Shown one piece after another: positions 54,141 through 61,729 of a stretch of 64,000 bases of DNA. The stretch lies in the NCBI RefSeq assembly GCF_900156575.1, contig NZ_FTNY01000004.1, positions 721,368 through 785,367 on the forward strand, in the 5' to 3' direction. A program made the translations under genes and the position numbers. Source of the stretch: Chryseobacterium shigense (GTDB lineage Bacteria > Bacteroidota > Bacteroidia > Flavobacteriales > Weeksellaceae). Under the pieces are notes generated by a model. It saw only the letters and a program-made list of their open reading frames with translations. It searched no databases and was not told where the DNA came from. Positions within the stretch are counted from its first letter, which is position 1, and each line of letters starts with the position of its first letter.

Positions 54141-54174
54141 CAAAAGTAGATGAGGTAATCTCACTTCTTCGCAA
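54141..54174 (-). promoter_or_regulatory. Candidate promoter of the 53069 gene
   Basis: Minus-strand TACTTTTG at 54148-54141 with TTG at 54174-54172 (23-nt spacer). The leader would be about 145 nt, unusually long for this window. Confidence 0.45.
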
Positions 54175-54175
54175 A

Positions 54176-54262
54176 TAATTTTGTTTAATATGGAATCCTA
54201 CCCCCTTATTTTTTTAACAAAATTTGATAAATTTTCCTCGGCTGTTTATTCAGCCTTTTTTT
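54176..54262 (+). ncRNA. Candidate small plus-strand RNA
   Basis: TAATTTTG at 54176-54183 (TAnnTTTG) is followed 57 nt later by a hairpin GGCTG-TTTATT-CAGCC and T7 (54240-54262) on the plus strand, while both neighbouring genes are on the minus strand. Together they would delimit a transcript of roughly 70 nt with a C-rich stretch (CCTACCCCC). A 37-codon ORF (54190-54303) runs through the hairpin, so it is doubtful. There is no -33 TTG. No conserved RNA family is recognised. Confidence 0.3.
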
Positions 54263-54282
54263 ATATTTTCTATCCCTCTACA

Positions 54283-54657
54283 TTATTTTTTTCTTTTAGT
54301 TAAAATAAAAAACTCTGTATCTTCAGAATTTTCTTTTTTTATATCGTATATGTAACTCTTATTTTTATAATCGATTCCCTTTCTATCAAAAACATTTTTC
54401 AAATTTATATAATAATATAGTCCTGCTTTAGAAACTTTAAATGCTCCTTCTTCTGTTGCAGATGAAACCATATAAATGATATCTCCAGCATTTTCACTAT
54501 TGTTAAATCCTATTTTAAAATAGGGTGTATTTTTTAATTCCATAAATTCCTCAGCACCAGAAGAAAAACCAATTTTACCAGTTTTTTGAATTGTTGCCTT
54601 TATAGAACCTCCTATTTTATCAGGATCTTCAAATACAATATCTTTTAAAAAATCCAT
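54283..54657 (-). CDS. Unrecognised 124-aa protein in AT-rich pocket
   Basis: Small soluble protein with no signal peptide. An upstream ATG at 54681 lies inside the promoter -7 element (54675-54682), so the start is the ATG at 54657 (MDFLKDIVF). Lys/Asn/Ile-rich, with a beta-rich middle part (KIGGSIKATIQKTGKIGF, YFKIGFNNSENAGDII) and a C-terminus ending in ILTKRKK. I do not recognise the family. AT content is similar to 53069, so both may have arrived together. Confidence 0.55.
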   Translation of the reverse strand: MDFLKDIVFEDPDKIGGSIKATIQKTGKIGFSSGAEEFMELKNTPYFKIGFNNSENAGDIIYMVSSATEEGAFKVSKAGLYYYINLKNVFDRKGIDYKNKSYIYDIKKENSEDTEFFILTKRKK

Positions 54658-54674
54658 ATTATAATATTTAGATA

Positions 54675-54704
54675 CAAACATAAGTAAATAATTTCAAATA
54701 TCAA
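54675..54704 (-). promoter_or_regulatory. Promoter of the 54283 gene
   Basis: Minus-strand TTG (54704-54702), 19-nt spacer, TATGTTTG (54682-54675): the consensus spacing. It covers the upstream ATG and thereby sets the start at 54657. Confidence 0.65.
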
Positions 54705-54840
54705 AATATATAAAATTATTTATTAGATACACATCGTATTTTTTTACGGATTTCCATAATTAAAATCAAATTACCAATACAATTACTTATACTTTTCCTC
54801 GCAAATCACCAAGCAATTAAAAAATACTTATCGATCAAAC

Positions 54841-54869
54841 CTCAAGGAAATTTTCTTTGAGTTTTTTTT
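54841..54869 (+). terminator. Plus-strand terminator without an upstream gene
   Basis: CTCAAGGAAA / TTTCTTTGAG (one G-T wobble) with T8. It lies between divergent genes (54283 on minus, 54996 on plus), so no gene upstream needs it. The rest of this 338-nt gap is AT-rich and otherwise empty; TATTTTAG at 54957-54964 is a weak -7 candidate for 54996. Confidence 0.65.
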
Positions 54870-54995
54870 GTATTTTTATTCTGACACTGGTAACACGAAA
54901 CCATTTTTTAGCCATTAAAACATGATTCCAGTTTTTAGCATTTACCAGATTTCTTTATTTTAGCAAACATAAAATACCTATTTTTATAGAATACC

Positions 54996-56033
54996 ATGAA
55001 AAATAAATTGCAAAAAATTCAAGTCCTCATTGCGCTATGTGTTTCGGTTTTTTTATTTTCCCAGAAGCGTGTAGAAGATTTTACCATCAGTCTTCCTGAT
55101 CAGAAACTGGAGAAAAGTTATTATAAAACCATTACGTTAATCGATAACAGAATAGATACCACTTCTCTTGGAATTGTCCAAAAAGGGGCATTCAATACAA
55201 AAGCGAGGGTGGTTCCCACGACCCGTTTACCGGATCAGTTTCAGAATCTCTTGCAACACATCAATGGAGCCAATGCAGAAGAAGGCACCATCGTTATGTA
55301 TCTGAAACAACTCTACTTTGCTGAAGTCACGGGAGCTTTCAGTGAGCATGGCTACTGCTACTTCCAGGCCTATTTATTTGCAAAAAATGATGATGGAACC
55401 TATTCTTATCTTGATAAAATAGATTCTGTCATCGACCATTCTTCAATGGATGTTACCAAAGCGACCATGAAGAAAGGAAGTGAGATGGTAAGCGACTTTA
55501 TCCGTAAAAACATCTCCAGAAAAGCAGCAGAAACCAATCACTACACCTTTGATGACATCAGGAATTTCGACAATATTGAAAAACAGAAACTGGCTCTTTA
55601 CAATTCGGAAACCCTTAAAGACGGGCTTTATAAAGATTATGAGTCATTCAAAAATCAGCAGCCTGACAAAGAGATTGTTCATCCTAAATTTTATGGAAAG
55701 TCGTCTAAAATCATCAAAATATATGAGATGACGGATGGTAAAGAAAAAGAAGTTAAGAAAAATGACAATTACGCTTTAGTGTACCAGGGAATTCCATACC
55801 TCTACGTTCCTGTTGAAAATTTATTTACAAAAGCTGAAAAAAGAGATGGTGATTTTTACCTCATCGGTAAGATAAAAGGAACTGCAAAAACGGGAAATGT
55901 GATGACGGCTACGGTCTTTTTTGGAATTGTTGGTGGTTTAATTGCCGCCAGCCCTGCCTCCTACCCTTTTGAACTAAAAGTTGATTATCTGAACGGCGCA
56001 TTCATTCCGATCAAAGAAGTAGAAAAATTATAA
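54996..56033 (+). CDS. Secreted protein of unknown function
   Basis: 345 aa with a signal peptide (residues 1-22, ending LFSQ). The mature part is a mixed alpha/beta protein with a segment TVFFGIVGGLIAASP near residue 305 that could be a membrane hairpin, and an ending with FELKVDYLNGAFIPI. I do not recognise the family, and there is no sorting domain or lipobox. Its terminator at 56045 separates it from the next gene. Confidence 0.65.
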   Translation: MKNKLQKIQVLIALCVSVFLFSQKRVEDFTISLPDQKLEKSYYKTITLIDNRIDTTSLGIVQKGAFNTKARVVPTTRLPDQFQNLLQHINGANAEEGTIVMYLKQLYFAEVTGAFSEHGYCYFQAYLFAKNDDGTYSYLDKIDSVIDHSSMDVTKATMKKGSEMVSDFIRKNISRKAAETNHYTFDDIRNFDNIEKQKLALYNSETLKDGLYKDYESFKNQQPDKEIVHPKFYGKSSKIIKIYEMTDGKEKEVKKNDNYALVYQGIPYLYVPVENLFTKAEKRDGDFYLIGKIKGTAKTGNVMTATVFFGIVGGLIAASPASYPFELKVDYLNGAFIPIKEVEKL

Positions 56034-56044
56034 TCCCTATCTGC

Positions 56045-56076
56045 CAACCTTCTGTCATCAGGAAGGTTGATATTTT
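56045..56076 (+). terminator. Terminator of 54996
   Basis: CAACCTTC-TGTCATCAG-GAAGGTTG with a weak ATATTTT tail. Confidence 0.6.
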
Positions 56077-56091
56077 CAATTGAGAAGCCTT

Positions 56092-56802
56092 ATGAAACCA
56101 AAAGCCGTATTTAACTGGAGCAGCGGAAAAGATTCTGCTCTTGCCCTTTATAAAACCCTGCAGGAAAACCAGACTGAAGTAACAACTCTGCTGACCAGCA
56201 TCAACGAAGAGTTTCAGAGAATTTCTATGCATGGTGTTCATGTTTCTCTTTTGGAGAAGCAGGCTGAAAGTCTTGAACTTCCGTTAATGAAAATGGAACT
56301 TCCCAAAGAACCTTCCATGGATGAATACCGGGAACTTATGAATAAGACGATGTCGGAAATTCAGGCGATGGGAGTCACGCAATCCATTTTTGGAGATATT
56401 TTCCTGGAAGACCTTCGAAAATACCGTGAAGAACAACTGCAATCGATCGGAATGGAAGCGGTCTTTCCGCTTTGGAAACAAAATACTGCTGACCTTATCC
56501 AGGAATTTCTTGATCTTGGTTTTAAAACGATTGTGACCTGCGTGAATGAAACCTATCTCGACAAAAGTTTTGCCGGCAGAATCATTGATCAGGATTTCAT
56601 CTGCGATCTTCCAGAAAATGTGGATCCATGTGGAGAAAACGGAGAATTCCATACGTTTACTTTTGACGGACCTATTTTTAAAGAACCTGTTCACTTTGAA
56701 ATCGGGGAAACGGTAAAGAAAACATATCCTAAACCTAAAGCAGACGCAGAAGATCAGGAAGGAGAATATGTTTTCTGGTTCTGTGACCTGAAACTTAAAT
56801 AA
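56092..56802 (+). CDS. Dph6-related ATP pyrophosphatase
   Basis: 236-aa protein of the N-type ATP-pyrophosphatase group (diphthine--ammonia ligase-like, ATP-binding domain 4). The PP-loop reads NWSSGKDSALAL at residues 8-19; RISMHGVH, IFGDIFLEDLRKYRE and CVNETYLDKSFAGR are conserved blocks. An upstream TTG at 56080 is possible, but the ATG at 56092 begins the conserved strand (MKPKAVFNWSS). Bacteria lack diphthamide, so the substrate is not diphthine; it probably forms an amide elsewhere. Confidence 0.83.
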   Translation: MKPKAVFNWSSGKDSALALYKTLQENQTEVTTLLTSINEEFQRISMHGVHVSLLEKQAESLELPLMKMELPKEPSMDEYRELMNKTMSEIQAMGVTQSIFGDIFLEDLRKYREEQLQSIGMEAVFPLWKQNTADLIQEFLDLGFKTIVTCVNETYLDKSFAGRIIDQDFICDLPENVDPCGENGEFHTFTFDGPIFKEPVHFEIGETVKKTYPKPKADAEDQEGEYVFWFCDLKLK

Positions 56803-57010
56803 CGGATAGGATAACTTCGTTTTAAACTCATTAAAAACCAAAAACTCGTTTTTAAGAATAAAAAGATTTTGTGAAGTTTTCCAAAACTCATAAAAGTACT
56901 CATGATCTGTGCACTGCTTTTGTACAAAAGAAGTAAGAGATTACAGCATTTTTCGTTTATCAGCAATAATATTTCATATTTCCTGCTCTGGAACTTTGAG
57001 CGGTTTTTCT

Positions 57011-57018
57011 TATTTTTG
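57011..57018 (+). promoter_or_regulatory. -7 element of the 57056 gene
   Basis: TATTTTTG, 37 nt before the ATG; no -33 TTG at the right distance. Confidence 0.5.
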
Positions 57019-57055
57019 ATAAACAATGCTGTAAAAATTTATTTCCCATCACAAA

Positions 57056-58228
57056 ATGACAAAAAAAATCTCTTCCTTTCTTCTACTTATTTTTCTCGTA
57101 TCCGGCTTAATTTCCTGTAAAAATGAACTTGCACCTGCTGCTGCTCAACCCATTAATAAGAATGCAATCATTGATTCTACGATTACAGCTTTTCAGACTA
57201 CACTTTTAGAACAGCAGATCGATTCTGTTTTTAAAAAATATGATTTCAACGGAAGTGTCGCAGTATTTAAAGATTCGCTTCAGCTATACCGGAAAGAAAA
57301 TGGCTATTCAGACTTTAAGGCTAAAACAAAGATTGACAACAATACCGTTTTTGCCATCGGTTCTGTCAGCAAGCAGTTCACAGCAGTATTGATCCTTCTT
57401 CAGATGGAACAGGGAAAACTGAATGTGACGGACAAAGTATCTCAATACCTGAAAGAATTCAAATTGAAGGAATATGAAAATATTACGATTCACCAGCTTT
57501 TAAACCATACGTCAGGACTCAATATGTTCGGAGGGAAATTGATGTTCAGAAGTGGTTCAGATTTTTTCTATTCCAATGACGGCTTTAATGCTTTAGGAAA
57601 AATTGTTGAAATCGTTTCGGGAAAATCATTTGATGAAAATGCTCAGGAACTGTTTAAAAAAGCAGGAATGACAAGCTCTTCTACCGCAGCTGTTTTTGAA
57701 GGTTCTGATTTTGCCAGTGCTTATCTGGGGAATGGGGGGAACTTTGCAGAAGTTCCCCATATGCCGAAAAGACTGGCCGGAAAAGATATAGGAACTCCCG
57801 CAGGTGGTGTCCTTTCTACCATAGATGATCTTCACCAATGGAACAATGCTTTGTATGGTGGAAAAATCCTGAAACCAGAAACGTTAAAGCAGTTCAGTTC
57901 TAAAAGTGCCGAAAGACATCATGCGATTCTGGGTACAATGGGATATGGCTACGGAATTATGATGAACATCGGAAAACCTGAATGCTATTTTCACAGCGGC
58001 TATGTCAAAGGCTCTCCTTCTCTGAATATTTATTATCCGCAAACCAGGACATCCGTGATTATTTTATCGAATATTGCGGATGAAGAAAAGGGAAAGAGTT
58101 CCACTTTCCGGCCTCATACGGAAGTTAAAAAGATCACAGATAATCTGGAAAACACCTTGTTACAGCTTAGATCAAAACATTCACTTTCTTTGCATTCCAA
58201 TAGAGAAGCTGAATCTGAACAGCAGTAG
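57056..58228 (+). CDS. Serine hydrolase lipoprotein (beta-lactamase class C fold)
   Basis: 390-aa lipoprotein with lipobox (LISCKN, Cys22). The penicillin-binding-like fold has SVSKQF (SxxK, near residue 102), YSNDG (YxN) and HSGYVKG (HxG replacing KTG), all intact, so it is a likely active esterase, peptidase or PBP-like enzyme and not necessarily a beta-lactamase. The last 40 residues (charged, Ser-rich) look non-globular. The 3' end overlaps the convergent membrane protein by 62 nt. Confidence 0.85.
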   Translation: MTKKISSFLLLIFLVSGLISCKNELAPAAAQPINKNAIIDSTITAFQTTLLEQQIDSVFKKYDFNGSVAVFKDSLQLYRKENGYSDFKAKTKIDNNTVFAIGSVSKQFTAVLILLQMEQGKLNVTDKVSQYLKEFKLKEYENITIHQLLNHTSGLNMFGGKLMFRSGSDFFYSNDGFNALGKIVEIVSGKSFDENAQELFKKAGMTSSSTAAVFEGSDFASAYLGNGGNFAEVPHMPKRLAGKDIGTPAGGVLSTIDDLHQWNNALYGGKILKPETLKQFSSKSAERHHAILGTMGYGYGIMMNIGKPECYFHSGYVKGSPSLNIYYPQTRTSVIILSNIADEEKGKSSTFRPHTEVKKITDNLENTLLQLRSKHSLSLHSNREAESEQQ

Positions 58229-58781
58229 CGAACAAAAAGAAAGGTTTTATTATGACAGACGCAACCATTCTGAAATCCTGAAAGAAGAAAGAAGTACATC
58301 CCATTACCACCAGTCCTACAAACAGATTTTTTAACAGCAAAGGATGAAAACTGATTTGGGTATAATGGTACAACTTCATTTTTCTAAAGATAAAATTATA
58401 TCCTGCAAGCCCGAATATGATGGCAAAAGCTACCATCTGCACCTCATTATAAAGATCAGGTTCTGTATAGAGTAAAATTAAGAAAAGCACGGAACTCAGT
58501 AAAGCATATCCGGTCATCTTTCTGAATCTGTTCTGAAGAATATGTTTCTCAATTCGGGAGACTTTTCTCACTGAAAGGATGTCTGCTCTCACCATTTCAA
58601 GCTCATATTTCCAGTTCATTTGGGTTTGGAGAAAGGCTTCCTGAAAACTGATATTATGGTCTTCCATCAAATGGGTGATCTGAAGGATAAAATGGTCTTT
58701 GATTTCCAGCAAAAGCTCGTGATCCAATTTTTTTGAAATAAGGTATTGTTTGATTTCAATTTCCTGTGTTGCAGTCATCAT
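58167..58781 (-). CDS. Membrane protein of the PadR pair
   Basis: 204 aa. The N-terminal 80 residues are soluble and helical (EIKQYLISKKLDHELLLEIKDH), like the domain found next to PadR regulators, and four membrane helices follow from about residue 93. It overlaps the PadR stop by 4 nt (ATGA), so it is translationally coupled. Such PadR-membrane pairs are usual in Bacteroidota and probably respond to envelope or drug stress. Its C-terminus overlaps the serine hydrolase by 62 nt on the opposite strand. Confidence 0.75.
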   Translation of the reverse strand: MMTATQEIEIKQYLISKKLDHELLLEIKDHFILQITHLMEDHNISFQEAFLQTQMNWKYELEMVRADILSVRKVSRIEKHILQNRFRKMTGYALLSSVLFLILLYTEPDLYNEVQMVAFAIIFGLAGYNFIFRKMKLYHYTQISFHPLLLKNLFVGLVVMGCTSFFFQDFRMVASVIIKPFFLFATAVQIQLLYWNAKKVNVLI

Positions 58782-59101
58782 ATGTTAAAAATCGCATTTA
58801 GGTTTAATAAATAACTTTTCATTTCATTCTCCTGAACAGCCTGATCTTTTTTCCCTTTTTCAGTCAGAAGATAATATTTTCGGTCTCTGCCATTGATTTT
58901 TTGAACCTCCGAAGTGATCATTCCATCATTCTCCAGTTTATGCAGCAGCGGATACAGCGCACCCTCCGTCATTTCAAGCTCTCCTTCTGTAAGTTCCTTT
59001 GCCCGCTGGGTGATTTGATAGCCGTACATTTTCACTTCTTTTGAAAGCAATTTCAGAATAATGTTCTGGAGTGTTCCTTTGTAAAGGCTGTTCTTTTTCA
59101 A
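58778..59101 (-). CDS. PadR family transcriptional regulator
   Basis: 107-aa winged-helix protein. YKGTLQNIILKLLSKEVKMYGYQI starts the DNA-binding domain (abridged here), TEGALYPLLHKLENDGMITSE is the recognition helix and wing (abridged), and NGRDRKYYLLTEKGKK completes it. It is a PadR of the short subfamily without a C-terminal extension. It is transcribed from a promoter overlapped by an inverted repeat (59125-59152), implying autoregulation. Confidence 0.9.
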   Translation of the reverse strand: MKKNSLYKGTLQNIILKLLSKEVKMYGYQITQRAKELTEGELEMTEGALYPLLHKLENDGMITSEVQKINGRDRKYYLLTEKGKKDQAVQENEMKSYLLNLNAIFNI

Positions 59102-59124
59102 ATGACAATGTTTTTAATACCTTA

Positions 59125-59152
59125 CAAATCTATGCATAATTTTCTTATGCAT
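59125..59152. promoter_or_regulatory. PadR operator overlapping the padR promoter
   Basis: Perfect inverted repeat ATGCATAA-TTTTC-TTATGCAT at 59132-59152, overlapped by the minus-strand -7 element TAGATTTG (59132-59125). It is 24-31 nt from the padR start and 34 nt before the 2H phosphoesterase start, so it may control both. CTTAC and GTAAG lie further out on either side. Confidence 0.68.
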
Positions 59153-59185
59153 GTAAGTTTTATCAAAAAAAATGTATTTTGTTGT

Positions 59186-59725
59186 ATGAAAAAAATGTAT
59201 TTCATTGCGGTTTATCCTCCTCAGGAAATTATTGAAGAGGTGAAGGTATTTAAAAAAGACCTGGCCTTGAATTATGAAAATTCAAAGGCGTTAAAAAATG
59301 ATGCGCATATTACTTTATTTCCTCCTTTTTCGAGAGCGCTTGAATTGGAAAATGACATCCATGCTGCTTTTCAAAAGATAGATACCAATCTCTCTCCTTT
59401 TGAAATTACGTTAAATGGTTTTGGCAGTTTTCCCAATCCCAAAAATCCTGTGCTTTTTGTGCACCCCGAACCCAATGAAAATTTACATATTCTTCATGAA
59501 AGGGTAAAACAATATTTTAATTTTACTCCCTATTCTTTCACACCTCACATCACCGTTGGATACAGGAATCTTAGTTATGATAATTACCTGAAAGCGTGGG
59601 AGATTTACAAGGAAAAAGAATTTAAAACTAAATTCTTAGTTAACAAAATAACACTCCTTCGACATGATCATGAATGGGTTCCCATTGCGGAAAAGCGGCT
59701 GACAGGAAATGTCAGCGAACAATAA
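59186..59725 (+). CDS. 2'-5' RNA ligase family 2H phosphoesterase
   Basis: 179 aa with two HxT motifs, HITLFPPF (near residue 41) and HITVGYRN (near 120), the active site of the 2H family that includes LigT/ThpR. The frame is open to 59102, but the family start is the ATG at 59186 (MKKMYFIAVYPP); upstream sequence has no conserved content. No signal peptide. A hairpin follows the stop at 59727. The RNA substrate is unknown. Confidence 0.85.
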   Translation: MKKMYFIAVYPPQEIIEEVKVFKKDLALNYENSKALKNDAHITLFPPFSRALELENDIHAAFQKIDTNLSPFEITLNGFGSFPNPKNPVLFVHPEPNENLHILHERVKQYFNFTPYSFTPHITVGYRNLSYDNYLKAWEIYKEKEFKTKFLVNKITLLRHDHEWVPIAEKRLTGNVSEQ

Positions 59726-59726
59726 A

Positions 59727-59756
59727 TGCCGCCTTAGACAAGCGGCACTGTATTTT
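59727..59756. terminator. Weak hairpin after the 2H gene
   Basis: TGCCGC-CTTAGACAA-GCGGCA followed by CTGTATTTTG; poor T-run, between convergent genes. Confidence 0.45.
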
Positions 59757-59769
59757 GAATTTTACGAAT

Positions 59770-61134
59770 TTATTCTTTAATGATTTTTTGGGAAATGATC
59801 ATTCCTTCATTTTCATACACATTAACGAGATACGTTCCTGCCGGAAGGTTTTTAATGTCTACCCATAAAGTTGAATGGTCTTTGAGCCCTGATTTCCCTC
59901 TGATAAGTTTCCCTGAAGTGTCATACAATTCAACTCTGGTATTTCCGGAGAAATCCTGCTTCCCTTTGATGAAAAATTCGCCGTCTGAAGGATTAGGATA
60001 AATACTGTATCTTCTTTCTTCTGCTTTTACCTCCATCATCTTCCGTGCAGCAGATTTATTCAATGTCCAGGTGACATTGGTAAAATGAACGGTATTGTGA
60101 TTATTGACTTTAAGCAATGGATTATTATCATTGACCGAAAAGATCAGGGTATTATTTCCCGCATTCAGCTGGGAAGGAGAAATGGTGATTGCATTGGCTG
60201 TTGAGGCAAGCAGTATTCCGTTCAGTTTCCAGGAATTGACCAGGGTGTTAGGAATCGGAAGAATTTCATTTACTGTAAATGTGACATTAGAGTTGGCGTT
60301 GACTGCTGAAGTATTCGCAGGGGTGTAGGAGTCCACCGGAGACACCAGTGAATGAATTTTTTCAATAATGGCTTCTTTACAAACCGAGCAGAACTGCTGG
60401 TTAAGATACCTCATCTCGCAGCTTTGATGAGGACGGAACCAGGAAGGACTTTCTGTAAAGGAATAAACACCTACCCCGTTTGTTCCTACCCAGTTTTTCC
60501 ACTTCACTGTCGTTGGACTTGACGTCTGGGTTTTATTGGGAGATTCTCCGGATCCTGAGAACCAGTATTCATCAGCCAGTTTTCCGAAAGAATGTCCCAA
60601 TTCATGAACAACAATTTCATTAGATGATCCATTGAGGGAAGCGAATGCATAAGCCCCGCCGCAGCCTCCATACTCTGTAGAGTTCCCCAACACATAGGTA
60701 ATATCATAATCCGGAACATTGGCCGCAAGAACCTGACCTACTTTATTGGTAGTATTACTGTAAATACAGCGATGAACCCCGAAATCAAAGGAAGATCCAA
60801 GGTAATTATTGGGATTAGAAACCGGAATAACGGGTTCCGTTACATCGGTAGCAGTTCCGGGGTGTTTCACTCCTGAAGCGGTAGACACCACTTTTACCGC
60901 ATAGGCATTGAAGTAGTTTTTATATTCCGTGTAGGGGCTTTTTGTAAAAAGATAATTGACAGTCGCCTGCGCTGAGGAAACAAAGGAAGTCTGCTGAGCC
61001 GTTGTAAAACCATCACCCAATACTGCGATAATGATCCTTTTGTCATTGGTTCCGTTCTGAAGCAGAGGAACAGTCTGGAAGGTCTGTGCAGTACAACAAC
61101 TTCCTATTAATAGGGCTAATAAAGTTTTTTTCAT
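59770..61134 (-). CDS. Secreted M64-family metallopeptidase with type A T9SS domain
   Basis: 454 aa with a signal peptide (residues 1-17, ending CCTAQ). The M64 (IgA-peptidase-like) domain starts with IIIAVLGDGFTTAQQ; the zinc motif HELGHSFGKLADEY (HExxH...D) is near residue 175, and CEMRYLNQQFCSVCKEAI carries the conserved cysteines that follow it. A beta module of about 90 residues and a type A sorting domain (YSIYPNPSDGEFFI, NLPAGTYLVNVYENEG) complete it. The catalytic site is complete. It is the second gene of an operon with 61137. Its substrate may be a host or surface protein. Confidence 0.88.
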   Translation of the reverse strand: MKKTLLALLIGSCCTAQTFQTVPLLQNGTNDKRIIIAVLGDGFTTAQQTSFVSSAQATVNYLFTKSPYTEYKNYFNAYAVKVVSTASGVKHPGTATDVTEPVIPVSNPNNYLGSSFDFGVHRCIYSNTTNKVGQVLAANVPDYDITYVLGNSTEYGGCGGAYAFASLNGSSNEIVVHELGHSFGKLADEYWFSGSGESPNKTQTSSPTTVKWKNWVGTNGVGVYSFTESPSWFRPHQSCEMRYLNQQFCSVCKEAIIEKIHSLVSPVDSYTPANTSAVNANSNVTFTVNEILPIPNTLVNSWKLNGILLASTANAITISPSQLNAGNNTLIFSVNDNNPLLKVNNHNTVHFTNVTWTLNKSAARKMMEVKAEERRYSIYPNPSDGEFFIKGKQDFSGNTRVELYDTSGKLIRGKSGLKDHSTLWVDIKNLPAGTYLVNVYENEGMIISQKIIKE

Positions 61135-61136
61135 GA

Positions 61137-61628
61137 TTAAAGTTTTTGAGTGAATACCATTTGTGTTCCTGAATCGGTTACTTTTTCGATTTTTACCATT
61201 TGAATGTGTTCAGAATAGGCATACCTGACACTGAATTCAGCATTATCAAGGGATATTTTCTTTCTGCTGACCCCTTCTTTTTCATACACTTCCATTTCGG
61301 GATTCAATGGATTTTTTACCAGCTGCTTGCTCATTTCTTTCCCTCCCGAATCGGATAAAATAATAATAAGATCTCCGGTTTCAACTTCACTCCTATCGAA
61401 AGAAGGCGTGAATTTCAGCTTTCCTTCGGCAATTTTCTTTTCCTGAAGGACAATTCTTTCTTTTCCGGAAGCTTCTTTATCGGCCTGAAAAAACAGATAA
61501 ACAATCTTCCCTTCTTTCCGGATTTCAGTGCCGGAAACTTTATCCCTAAAATACGCTAACGTATTGCTTTTCTGAAAGCTGCACAAGAGTAGTACGGGAA
61601 CCATCAAAAGATTAAGTAAATTTTTCAT
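61137..61628 (-). CDS. Lipoprotein-like secreted protein, unknown
   Basis: 163 aa with a signal peptide; LLLCSF (Cys16) fits a lipobox. The mature part is beta-rich and charged, with alternating Lys/Glu (KEGKIVYLFFQADKEASGKE). No recognised domain. It precedes the M64 peptidase by 2 nt, so the two are cotranscribed and it could anchor, inhibit or chaperone the peptidase. No clean promoter was found; TAACTTTA at 61649-61642 on the minus strand is a one-mismatch candidate. Confidence 0.6.
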   Translation of the reverse strand: MKNLLNLLMVPVLLLCSFQKSNTLAYFRDKVSGTEIRKEGKIVYLFFQADKEASGKERIVLQEKKIAEGKLKFTPSFDRSEVETGDLIIILSDSGGKEMSKQLVKNPLNPEMEVYEKEGVSRKKISLDNAEFSVRYAYSEHIQMVKIEKVTDSGTQMVFTQKL

Positions 61629-61717
61629 AACATTTTTTATTTAAAGTTATAAATATTTCCCGATATGTTGAATATTATTAAATAATCTTTTGTCTGATAA
61701 AAAAGTTTAGAATACCC

Positions 61718-61725
61718 TATCTTTG
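61718..61725 (+). promoter_or_regulatory. -7 element only 4 nt before the ruvC ATG
   Basis: TATCTTTG ends at 61725, ATG at 61730. The mRNA would be leaderless, as for 15489. TTG at 61690-61692 is 25 nt upstream, slightly long. Confidence 0.6.
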
Positions 61726-61729
61726 AAGC

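Noticed and set aside
54190..54303. 37-codon hydrophobic ORF in the candidate small RNA
   Set aside because: Attractive as a small toxin, but it reads through the hairpin and owes its Phe-rich content to T-runs; not supported.
56284..56841. Antisense ORF in the Dph6-like gene
   Set aside because: Shadow of a gene with intact conserved motifs on the other strand.
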